64,000 nucleotides of DNA from positions 1,798,001-1,862,000 of the forward strand of contig NZ_WBOF01000001.1 in the NCBI RefSeq assembly GCF_009569385.1, in the 5' to 3' direction. This stretch comes from Streptomyces kaniharaensis. GTDB lineage: Bacteria; Actinomycetota; Actinomycetes; Streptomycetales; Streptomycetaceae. Of this stretch, positions 55,576 through 62,762 are shown piece by piece. The first letter of the stretch is position 1. Every line of letters starts with the position of its first letter. The position numbers and the translations under genes were made by a program. The notes below the pieces were generated by a model. The model searched no databases. It saw only the letters and a program-made list of their open reading frames with translations, and was not told the DNA's origin.

Positions 55576-55733
55576 TCCCGATCCCGGCGATCACCAGCAG
55601 CGCGGGCCAGCGGTAGGGCGACTGCTGGTCACCGCGTTCGCGACCGGGCCGCGAGGCTGATGCCTCGATGCTGGCCGATCTGCGCGAGCGTTGTCGGCGG
55701 TGCCGGGCCGCCCGGCAGGTTCGGTGGCGAGGA

Positions 55734-56495
55734 TCAGGTGGCGAAGCCGATCACGAGCCACATGAAGCCGACCCCGGCGAGGGTGCAGAGCAGGGTGCTG
55801 CGCGAGGGGTGCGGGCTGTGGGCCTCGGGGAGGATGTCGGAGGTCGCCAGGTAGAGCAGGAAGCCGGAGAAGAAGCCGAGGTAGAGGCCGAGCAGGTGCT
55901 CGGAGATGGTGAACGCCAGGGTGATCGCCGCGCCGGACACCGGGGCGAGCGCGTCCGCGGCCAGCAGGGTGACCGCGCGCCGCCGGTTGTTCCCGTAGAG
56001 CCGGGTGATCGTGTAGGTGTTGAAGCCGTCGGCGAAGTCGTGGGCGACGACGGCGATGGCGACGACCGTACCGACCGTGGTGCCCGCCTGGAAGGCGGCA
56101 CCGATCGCGAAGCCGTCCATCACGCTGTGCCCGACCAGGGCCAAAGCTGCGGTCAGACCGACACCCTCGTGCCCGACGCGGTGGCTGTGCCCGTGGTGGC
56201 CGTGGGTGTGCTCGGCGTACTCGCCCTCGTGGCCGCGGTGGATGGCGACCGCGCGCTCCACCACGTGGATGGTGAGGAAGCCGGCCGCGAACATCAGCAG
56301 CGCCTGCGGCACACCGTGCACCTCTCCGGGCGCCTGGCGCAGGGCCTCGGGCAGGAGGTCGAAGGCGACGACGCCGAGCATGAGTCCGGCGGCGAAGCCG
56401 AGCACCAGGTGGCGCCGGTCGCCGGTGCGCTGGGCGACGAACCCGCCGACCAGGGTCATCAGGAACGCGCCGGCGGCGACCAGGACGGCCGTCAC
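55734..56495 (-). CDS. ZIP-family divalent metal transporter
   Basis: A 253-residue inner-membrane transporter with about seven to eight helices. Family motifs are GFAAGLMLGVVAFDLLPEAL (helix 2), LVGHSVMDGFAIG (helix 4, metal-binding His and Asp) and VAHDFADGFNTYTI (helix 5). A histidine-rich cytoplasmic loop (HRGHEGEYAEHTHGHHGHS) precedes helix 4 and probably binds zinc. The chosen start is GTG 56495, whose own ribosome-binding sequence is weak. It overlaps by GTGA the stop of a 19-codon ORF that has a strong one, suggesting coupled translation. An in-frame ATG at 56657 would extend through non-coding-like residues. Confidence 0.87.
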   Translation of the reverse strand: MTAVLVAAGAFLMTLVGGFVAQRTGDRRHLVLGFAAGLMLGVVAFDLLPEALRQAPGEVHGVPQALLMFAAGFLTIHVVERAVAIHRGHEGEYAEHTHGHHGHSHRVGHEGVGLTAALALVGHSVMDGFAIGAAFQAGTTVGTVVAIAVVAHDFADGFNTYTITRLYGNNRRRAVTLLAADALAPVSGAAITLAFTISEHLLGLYLGFFSGFLLYLATSDILPEAHSPHPSRSTLLCTLAGVGFMWLVIGFAT

Positions 56496-56551
56496 CGGGC
56501 CGACCCCGCTCGGGTCGGTCGGTCGTGTGGTCTGCGGGCCGTTCTGCCCAT
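56492..56551 (-). CDS. Short leader ORF coupled to the ZIP transporter
   Basis: ATG 56551 is preceded by GGGGGAGA at ideal spacing and opens a 19-codon frame (MGRTARRPHDRPTRAGSAR). Its TGA stop overlaps the GTG start of the ZIP gene. The peptide is Arg-rich with no metal-binding cluster. It could serve translational coupling rather than make a functional peptide. No homology can be judged. Confidence 0.4.
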   Translation of the reverse strand: MGRTARRPHDRPTRAGSAR

Positions 56552-56766
56552 CCGTCTCCCCCAGGATTGCGCCCGACGCCGGGCCGACCGCCGACCGTAC
56601 CGGACGGACGGTCAGCGGCTTTCGCCCGGGGTGCTCGGCCGGCCTCCGGGGGGACAACGGGAGTGAGGACAGTCCTTGGGGCCCACTCCCCAGCCTCGGG
56701 CCGGGGGCAGCGACGCGCCCGCCGGAGGGGCCGTCGGAGTGAGGCCGTCGGCGGAGAACCGGCCGG

Positions 56767-58497
56767 TCAGCGACCTGCGACGAGGGGCAGGCCGAGGTGG
56801 GTCATGGCGAGTTCGCGAACACCGTCGCCGTCGACGAGGTGGATGTGACGGTGGCCCTCCCCTGCGGCCAGGTCAAGGGCCTCGTCGGCGAAGCGGCCGG
56901 TGGTCAGTCGCAGGCCGCGCTCGGCGGACTCCTCCCGAACGGCCTCGGCCAGCGTCCGGATCTCCTCGGCGGCGACCTCCGCAGCGCCCCGGGAGGCCCA
57001 GACCACCCAGCGGCCGGGCAGTGCACTGCCGGGTGCTCCCTCGCCGGTGGCGACCAGTCCGGCCGGGCCTCGCAGCCGGACGCTCCAGTCGGCCAGACCG
57101 CCCCGGGTGAGCAGGTCGCACACCAGCTGGGCGAACTCGTTGGCGGACAGGTCGGGCGCGGCCGGCACGGCGGCCCCGGCCCGCGCGGCGGGTTCGACGC
57201 CCGCCCGGGCGTACGGGTCCGGGGTGACGGCGGCGCCGAGCTGGCGCAGCCGCACCAGCGCCTCGTCCTGCTCGGCGTCGCGCTCCTCCGCGTCATACGC
57301 CTCGGCGTCGTGCTCCTCGTACGGGCCGGCGGGCGGCAGCAGCCGGGTGCGGGCCAGTGCGTCGCGGTCGGCGTCGACGCTGACCAGGCAGAGCGGCTCG
57401 GCCGCGCCGGGCTCGCGCAGCCAGCCGTTGAGGACGACGCCCGCGAGTATCTCGTCGGTTTCGACGGCGTCGACGGCCTGCAGAGCGCGCAGGGCGAGCC
57501 GGGCGACCAGGCGCAGGTAGTCGATGGCCCGGTCGGCCGGCGGGCGCGGCACCGGGACGATGTCGCCGCCGGGGGCGAGCCGGTAGCCGGTGAGCGAGGG
57601 CACCAGGTCGAGGGGCGGCAGGTCCAGGTCCAGCACCGCGGTGCGGGTGAGCGGGCGGAAGATCGCCCGGCAGGGGGCGGGCAGGTCCTGGGTGGCCGTC
57701 TCGGCGGCGGCGAGGGCCCGCTCCAGCAGCGACTCCACCGCGGCCGGCTCGGCCAGCCGGTAGGCCCGGCGGCACTCCTCCAGGCTCTCGTTGTACTCGC
57801 GCACCGCGCGGGCCCGGGCCGCCTCGGCCTCCTCGTGGGCCCGGCGGGATTCGTCGGCGGCCGGGCTGCCGGCCTCGGCCCGGCGAGTGCGCCACTCGCG
57901 CAGGGCGCGCTGGTGGGCCAGCCGGGCCTGGGCCAGTTCGCGCTGGTATCCGGAGTCGAGCAGGCGGCGGGTCGGGGCGGCGTCGGGGTCGGCGGCGGGC
58001 GGCTCGGCCGGGGCGAAGTCCTCCCAGCGGGGCTCGGCCTCGGCGACCGCGTTGGAGCCGTCGGCCGGGTAGGGGCGGGGCTCGTAGCGGCGCAGCTGGC
58101 TCTCGAAGTCCATGGCCGAGACGGGCAACGCGGCCCGCCGCAGCAGGTCGGCGAGCCGGTCGTGCTCGGCCTGGACGGTGAGCGTGCGATGGTGGGTCAG
58201 AGCGGCGGCCCGGGCGTGAGCCGCGACGGGCTCCTCCGCCCCGGACGGGCCGTCACCGGTCTCGCGGTCGGAAGCGGCGTCCGGGTCGGAGGCGGAGTCG
58301 GGACCGGGAGCGCAGTCGGGACCAGAAGCGGAGTCGGGACCAGGAGCGGAGTCGGGACCAGGAGCGGTGTCGGGACCAGGAGCGGTGTCGGGGTCCGGGT
58401 CGGCGCCGAGGTCGCGGAAGACCGAGGCGAGGAAGCCCGGTTGGGGGAACTGGGCCGTGGTGGTGCCGTCGGGCTGGCCGTCTGCTGAGTACTGCAT
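56767..58497 (-). CDS. Large protein with degenerate Mrr-like (restriction endonuclease-fold) C-terminal domain
   Basis: A 576-residue protein I cannot name. The N-terminus has seven 6-residue repeats of PD[TSCA]A[PS][GD] type (36-77). A long helical, coiled-coil-prone region follows (about 165-260: RRLLDSGYQRELAQARLAHQRALREW...EEAEAARARAVREYNESLEECRRAY), then a mixed domain (about 290-400). The C-terminal domain (about 445-576) follows the Mrr pattern: NEFAQLVCDLLTRGG, a central WVVWASRG strand, TTGRFADEALDLA and IHLVDGDGVRELA. The catalytic QxK is replaced by WAS, so nuclease activity is doubtful. The start ATG 58497 has GAGGA upstream. The co-directional gene at 58613 lies 115 bp before it. 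Confidence 0.75.
   Translation of the reverse strand: MQYSADGQPDGTTTAQFPQPGFLASVFRDLGADPDPDTAPGPDTAPGPDSAPGPDSASGPDCAPGPDSASDPDAASDRETGDGPSGAEEPVAAHARAAALTHHRTLTVQAEHDRLADLLRRAALPVSAMDFESQLRRYEPRPYPADGSNAVAEAEPRWEDFAPAEPPAADPDAAPTRRLLDSGYQRELAQARLAHQRALREWRTRRAEAGSPAADESRRAHEEAEAARARAVREYNESLEECRRAYRLAEPAAVESLLERALAAAETATQDLPAPCRAIFRPLTRTAVLDLDLPPLDLVPSLTGYRLAPGGDIVPVPRPPADRAIDYLRLVARLALRALQAVDAVETDEILAGVVLNGWLREPGAAEPLCLVSVDADRDALARTRLLPPAGPYEEHDAEAYDAEERDAEQDEALVRLRQLGAAVTPDPYARAGVEPAARAGAAVPAAPDLSANEFAQLVCDLLTRGGLADWSVRLRGPAGLVATGEGAPGSALPGRWVVWASRGAAEVAAEEIRTLAEAVREESAERGLRLTTGRFADEALDLAAGEGHRHIHLVDGDGVRELAMTHLGLPLVAGR
58267..58392 (-). repeat. 18-bp tandem repeats encoding a PDxAxG array
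   Basis: Seven 18-bp units encode a Pro-Asp-rich hexapeptide array (residues 36-77) of the Mrr-like protein. The DNA copies are close to identical in the middle, suggesting recent expansion. Confidence 0.65.
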
Positions 58498-58612
58498 CGG
58501 TCCTCGTTCCCCCATGCTGGTCCGGCGCGCCTGCCCGGGGCGGCCGGCGACCCTGCGCCCCGCCCCTGCCGGACATTGTCCACCGAACGGGCGCAGTGGT
58601 CAGCCAAGCCTC

Positions 58613-60334
58613 TCAGTTGGTCCGGGTGTTGGTCAGGTGCAGGCCGATATAGCCGACATAGATCCGGCCACTGCCCGAGCAGTCGTCGAGATAGTGCAGC
58701 CGCGGCGCGGTGCGCCCACCGCCGATCCGCAGGTGCGCGCCCATGAAGGCGCGCCGGGAGGCGTCCACGCACTCCGGCACCGGCAGCATCCGCTCGCGCT
58801 TCCACTTGGTGTGGCTGAACACCGTCCGGGACTCCCCGCGGACCGCCTTGCGGGGCGGGAAGCGGTGACAGCCGTCCGGAGTGTGTTCGCACCACTGCTT
58901 GAAGTCACCGCCGGCCTCGCCGCGAACGGCCGCCTCGGCGTACTCCTGAAGGGCGGTCAGGCCGTCCCAGGCGAGCCTGGCCCAGCCGGACCCCGCGCGT
59001 TGGACGTCGTCCAGGGCGAGCGCGATCTTCTGGTCGCCGGTGAAGGTGAGCAGCGGGAACTCGCCCAGCCTGGCGATGAGTTCGGTGAAGGTGTCCGGGC
59101 AGCCGGCTCGCCTGGGCGGCCCGCCGGGGGTGCGCGGGGCGGCGGCCGGGCCGGCGCAGATCCGACTGGGCCGGACGCGGCTCCGGGCCCGGACGCGGCG
59201 CTCCCGGCTGAGGGTGCGCCGGACCCGCTCCAGTTCGTCGGCCCGGGCCTGCTGCTCGGCGCGGTCCTGCTGCTCCTCCCGGGCGAGCGCGGCCAGTTCG
59301 GCGCCGGCGTCGGCCGGGTCGGCGGGCGAGGCGGCGTCCGGGCGGGGCTGCGGCGGGGGGATCCGCAGCACCGGGACGGCCGCGAGTGCGGGCGGCAGCG
59401 GCAGTTCGGCGGCGAGCCGGCGCGGCTCGCGGGCGAGCAGCCCGGCGGCGCGGCGGAGGTCCTGCTCTATTCGGCCGCGGGCGAGCACCGGGTGCCGGGC
59501 GCCGTCCTGCCGGGAGGCCGGGTCGACGTCGGGCAGATAGGTGCGTACCGCCCCGCCGTAGACGGTGTGGTACTCCAGCGCGACGTTGAACCCGGTGCGG
59601 GCGGCCGGATCCAGGACGTACGCGGTGGCGAGGCCGGGCAGTTGCCGGCAGAGCGGGCGGACAACGGCGTCGACCCACCGGTCGACCAGGAGGTTGACCG
59701 GGACGCTGGCGACCACGGTGGGCAGCCGGCGCTCCGGGTCGCACAGCTCGTCGATCAGCCCGTCGACCTCGGCCGCGGTGATCACCCGCGGTGCGAGCTG
59801 GACGGCGGCGGGGCCGTCGGTGGCGTCGAGCAGCGGCAGCAGGGCGCGGGCGAGCTCGGGCACCGGCACCCGGCACGGCGTGCGCAGGCCGTTGCCGGTG
59901 CTGTGCGTCTCGGCCTCCAGCCGTACCCAGGTCGGGCCGGCGGCGGCGGTCGCCACGGTCAGGGTGAGCTGCTGTGTGCCGTGCGGGGCCGGGGCGCGCA
60001 GCCGGCGGCGGTCGTAGTGGCCGGAACCCGCGCCACCGCGGAGCGGGCCGTGGTCGCGGTCGAGCAGGACGCGGTCGCCCAGCCGGAGACGCTCGACGGT
60101 CGGGCTTTCAGCTGTCGGGCTTTCGGCGAGGATGCAGGGGTCGACGGTGTCCGGGAGGGGCGGCGGCTCCTCGCAGCCTTCGTGCTTCAGCCAGCCGGCG
60201 AGTTGCTCGTCGGCCAGGGAGACGGCGTCGGCGTGCGGGAGGGTCGTGGTGACGGTCATCCGGTAGGGCGTCGCGGGGCCCCGCGGGCCGGGTAGTTCGG
60301 CACGGGCGGACGCCGGGGAGCGGTCCGAGGTCAT
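58613..60334 (-). CDS. Uncharacterised 573-residue protein
   Basis: Not recognised. The N-terminal half (about 90-330) reads as an alpha/beta domain: PTVVASVPVNLLVDRWVDAVVRPL, GLATAYVLDPAARTGFNVAL and GAVRTYLPDVDPASRQDGARHPVL. A helical Glu/Arg-rich linker (about 345-405, EEQQDRAEQQARADELERVRR) joins a C-terminal domain ending HLRIGGGRTAPRLHYLDD and GRIYVGYIGLHLTNTRTN. No membrane segment or signal peptide is seen. The start is the second of two ATGs (60334), since GGAGGT abuts the first and is correctly spaced for the second. It is transcribed just before the Mrr-like gene and probably forms a unit with it. Confidence 0.75.
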   Translation of the reverse strand: MTSDRSPASARAELPGPRGPATPYRMTVTTTLPHADAVSLADEQLAGWLKHEGCEEPPPLPDTVDPCILAESPTAESPTVERLRLGDRVLLDRDHGPLRGGAGSGHYDRRRLRAPAPHGTQQLTLTVATAAAGPTWVRLEAETHSTGNGLRTPCRVPVPELARALLPLLDATDGPAAVQLAPRVITAAEVDGLIDELCDPERRLPTVVASVPVNLLVDRWVDAVVRPLCRQLPGLATAYVLDPAARTGFNVALEYHTVYGGAVRTYLPDVDPASRQDGARHPVLARGRIEQDLRRAAGLLAREPRRLAAELPLPPALAAVPVLRIPPPQPRPDAASPADPADAGAELAALAREEQQDRAEQQARADELERVRRTLSRERRVRARSRVRPSRICAGPAAAPRTPGGPPRRAGCPDTFTELIARLGEFPLLTFTGDQKIALALDDVQRAGSGWARLAWDGLTALQEYAEAAVRGEAGGDFKQWCEHTPDGCHRFPPRKAVRGESRTVFSHTKWKRERMLPVPECVDASRRAFMGAHLRIGGGRTAPRLHYLDDCSGSGRIYVGYIGLHLTNTRTN

Positions 60335-60431
60335 GCGCATACCTCCGTGGTGGTGCGGTGGTGGGGTCTGGTGTCCTCCATCGATGGGTTATTCGTCCGG
60401 TTCGGCCGGATCCTTGCCCAGGAAACGCCAC

Positions 60432-60461
60432 GGCTCGGAGCGGAAGTTCCAACTCCGAGCC
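60432..60461 (-). terminator. Hairpin terminator after the YigZ-family gene
   Basis: A perfect 9-bp stem (60432-60440 with 60453-60461), a 12-nt loop, 100 nt past the stop codon. There is no U-run. Confidence 0.5.
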
Positions 60462-60560
60462 ACGTGAATACGTTCGAGTGAATCTGTTCAAGGCATGCGC
60501 GGCGTGGCGCAGCGTCTGGGCTACGTTGGCCGACTCGGCCGAGGTGCGCTCGGCCGGTCG

Positions 60561-61217
60561 CTACACCGGCACCTCGACATACGTCCGGCCTGCCGCGACC
60601 GCCACCGCGGTCCCCCCGGTCGCCTCGGCCAGCCAGGTGTGGAAGGCGGACACCTCCGGCTCCGGCACGCCGACCTCGATCCGCACCCCGGTCGCCTCGT
60701 ACGCGAGGTCACTCACCGTGAACCCGGCCGCCCGCAGGTCGTTCTCCACCCGTCCGGCCCGCACGTGGTCCGCCGTGACCGCCAGCAGCGCCACCGGCCG
60801 CCGCTCCAGCAGCCCCACCTCGTCGACCGCCTCCGATACCGCGTTCCCGTACGCCCGGACCAAGCCGCCCGCGCCGAGCTTGATGCCGCCGAAGTACCTG
60901 GTCACCACGGCCACCGTGTCGGTCAGCCCGCGCCGCCGCAGCACCTCCAGCATCGGCACCCCGGCCGTGCCGCCCGGCTCGCCGTCGTCGTTGGAGCGCT
61001 CGCGGCGCTGCTCGTCGCCGACCACGAAGGCGGTGCAGTTGTGCCGCGCGTCCCAGTACTGCTTGCGGATGCCCGCGATGAAGGCCTGCGCCTCCGCCTC
61101 GTCGGCTACCCGGGCGAGGTGGCAGATGAACCGGGACTTCTTGATCTCGATCTCGTGGCTGCCTGCCTGCCGGATGGTGAGGTACGGCCTGGGGGTCGGC
61201 TCCGGCGTGGCGGACAT
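60561..61217 (-). CDS. YigZ/IMPACT (UPF0029) family protein
   Basis: A 218-residue protein of a family shared with eukaryotic IMPACT, with a ribosomal protein S5-like fold in the N-terminal domain and a ferredoxin-like C-terminal domain. Signature stretches are EIKKSRFICHLARVADEAEAQAFI, the loop DDGEPGGTAGVPMLEVL and VVTRYFGGIKLGAGGLVRAYGNAV. The start is ATG 61217 (MSATPEPTPRPYLTIRQ); longer in-frame readings that continue into the neighbouring gene are artefacts. The molecular function is not established in bacteria, though a link to translation has been proposed. Confidence 0.92.
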   Translation of the reverse strand: MSATPEPTPRPYLTIRQAGSHEIEIKKSRFICHLARVADEAEAQAFIAGIRKQYWDARHNCTAFVVGDEQRRERSNDDGEPGGTAGVPMLEVLRRRGLTDTVAVVTRYFGGIKLGAGGLVRAYGNAVSEAVDEVGLLERRPVALLAVTADHVRAGRVENDLRAAGFTVSDLAYEATGVRIEVGVPEPEVSAFHTWLAEATGGTAVAVAAGRTYVEVPV

Positions 61218-61327
61218 GGCGCGGTGTTTCTCCCTGGAGACGGCGAAGGCTGGCTGCGCACGCCCCGAGCGCGCGGGGCGGCACCGCCAGCCTAGTTGGC
61301 CGCCCGGGGCCGGACGGCCCGCGACGG

Positions 61328-62617
61328 TCAGCGGCCGGCCAGTGCGTCCAGCTGCCCGCGGTCCAGACCGGTCAGTGCGGTGACCTCGGCCGGGTCGACG
61401 GCGCCGCAGTCCAGGCCGCGCAGCACGTAGCCGCTGAGCGCCCGGGCGGTGGCCGGCTCGTCCATCACGTCGCCGCCGGCCTTGGTGACGTACGCGGCCA
61501 GCCGGGCTGCGGCGGCCTCCAGGCCCTCGCGGTAGAACGAGTACACCGCGACGTACCGGGTCGGCAGGTGCGCCGGGTGCATGTCCCAGCCCTGGTAGTA
61601 CGCGCGGGCCAGGGAGCGGCGGACCAGGTCGTGGTGAAGCTTCCAGGCCGCGTGCACCTGTTCGGTGGAGCCGGTCGGGACGACGTTGGTCGAGCCGTCG
61701 GAGAGCCGGACCCCGGTGCCGGCCGCGGCCACCTGCATCACCGCCTTCGCGTGGTCGGCGACGGGGTGGTCCATGCTCTGGTAGGCCGCGCTGACGCCGC
61801 AGGAGGCGCTGTAGTCGAAGGTGCCGTAGTGCAGGCCGGTGGCGCGGCCCTCGGCGGCCTCGATCATCCGGGCGACGGTGGCCCGGCCGTCCGGACCGAG
61901 GATCGCCTGGGTGGTCTCGATCTGGATCTCGAAGCCGATCCGGCCTGCCGGCAGCCCCGCGCGCCGCTCGAAGTCCTCCAGGAGCCGGACCAGCGCGGTG
62001 ACCTGCTCGGCGTACGTCACCTTGGGGAGGGTGAGGACCAGGCCTTCCGGCAGTCCGCCGTTCGCGAGCAGGGTGGCGAGGAACAGTTCCAGGGTGCGGA
62101 TGCCGCGGGCGCGGACGGGCGCCTCCATGCACTTGATCCGGATGCCGATGTACGGCGGCGCGCTGCCGTCCGCCACAGCGGCGGCGACGAGTTCGGCGGC
62201 GCGGACCGCGGCGGCGTCCTCCTCGGCGTCGGGGCGGGGGCCGTAGCCGTCCTCGAAGTCGATGCGCAGGTCCTCGATCGGCTCGCGCTCCAGCTTGGCG
62301 CGAACCCGGGCGTGCACGTCGGCGAGCAGGGCGTCGTCGGCCACGCCGAGGGCGCGGGCGAGTTCGGCCGGGGTGCCGGCGTGCGCGTCGAAGGCCTCCA
62401 GGGCCTGGCGGCCCCACGCGCGGACGGTGTCGGCGGCGAAGGCGTCGGCGGGGACGTAGACGGTGTGCACCGGCTGCCTGGTCCCGGAGTCGCCCGGATA
62501 GCGGCGCGCCAGGTCGGCGTCGACCGGGGCTAGCAGCGCCTCGACGGCGGCACGGGCGGCGGCGGAGAAGGAGGCCTCGCCCGTCGGCCCGTTACCGTCG
62601 ACCTCGACCTGCGACAT
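61328..62617 (-). CDS. DUF6986 family protein, HpcH/HpaI aldolase-like
   Basis: A 429-residue protein of the phosphoenolpyruvate/pyruvate-domain (citrate lyase beta-like) superfamily. Barrel motifs include LRIDFEDGYGPRPDAEEDAA (metal-binding acidic cluster near residue 118), GLVLTLPKVTYAEQV and GFEIQIETTQAILG. Function is unassigned; such proteins often cleave or form C-C bonds in malyl- or ureidoglycolate-type metabolism. The start is ATG 62617 with GGAGGAG upstream. The promoter is well defined (62665-62693) and overlaps an AT-rich palindrome, so it is probably repressed. Transcription is monocistronic. Confidence 0.85.
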   Translation of the reverse strand: MSQVEVDGNGPTGEASFSAAARAAVEALLAPVDADLARRYPGDSGTRQPVHTVYVPADAFAADTVRAWGRQALEAFDAHAGTPAELARALGVADDALLADVHARVRAKLEREPIEDLRIDFEDGYGPRPDAEEDAAAVRAAELVAAAVADGSAPPYIGIRIKCMEAPVRARGIRTLELFLATLLANGGLPEGLVLTLPKVTYAEQVTALVRLLEDFERRAGLPAGRIGFEIQIETTQAILGPDGRATVARMIEAAEGRATGLHYGTFDYSASCGVSAAYQSMDHPVADHAKAVMQVAAAGTGVRLSDGSTNVVPTGSTEQVHAAWKLHHDLVRRSLARAYYQGWDMHPAHLPTRYVAVYSFYREGLEAAAARLAAYVTKAGGDVMDEPATARALSGYVLRGLDCGAVDPAEVTALTGLDRGQLDALAGR

Positions 62618-62645
62618 CCGAACTCCTCCGCACCGAACCAGCGAT

Positions 62646-62660
62646 TCAACAATTTGTTGA
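62646..62660. promoter_or_regulatory. 15-bp operator palindrome at the transcription start
   Basis: TCAACAA-T-TTGTTGA is perfect and strikingly AT-rich for this genome. It spans the predicted start site (near 62658) of the DUF6986 gene, an ideal repressor position. IclR- or GntR-type regulators are candidates. Confidence 0.6.
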
Positions 62661-62664
62661 GGCG

Positions 62665-62693
62665 AAGGTAGCTCCGGGGGGATCGGGCGTCAA
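62665..62693 (-). promoter_or_regulatory. Promoter of the DUF6986 gene
   Basis: On the minus strand, TTGACG (62693-62688), a 17-nt spacer and TACCTT (62670-62665) form the best housekeeping-type promoter in the window. The leader is about 40 nt. Confidence 0.6.
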
Positions 62694-62762
62694 TGGCCGA
62701 CCGAGCGATGGACGTGTCTCCGGTCGACGCGTCTCCCGGTCTCACGGTCTCCGGCGGGCGGG

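Noticed and set aside
55466..55652. Minus-strand frame overlapping the marR 3' end, with a short membrane-like stretch (PALLVIAGIGITAL)
   Set aside because: Codon use looks partly coding, but there is no start codon or ribosome-binding sequence and the upstream residues are Arg/Ser-rich; at best a remnant of a lost gene.
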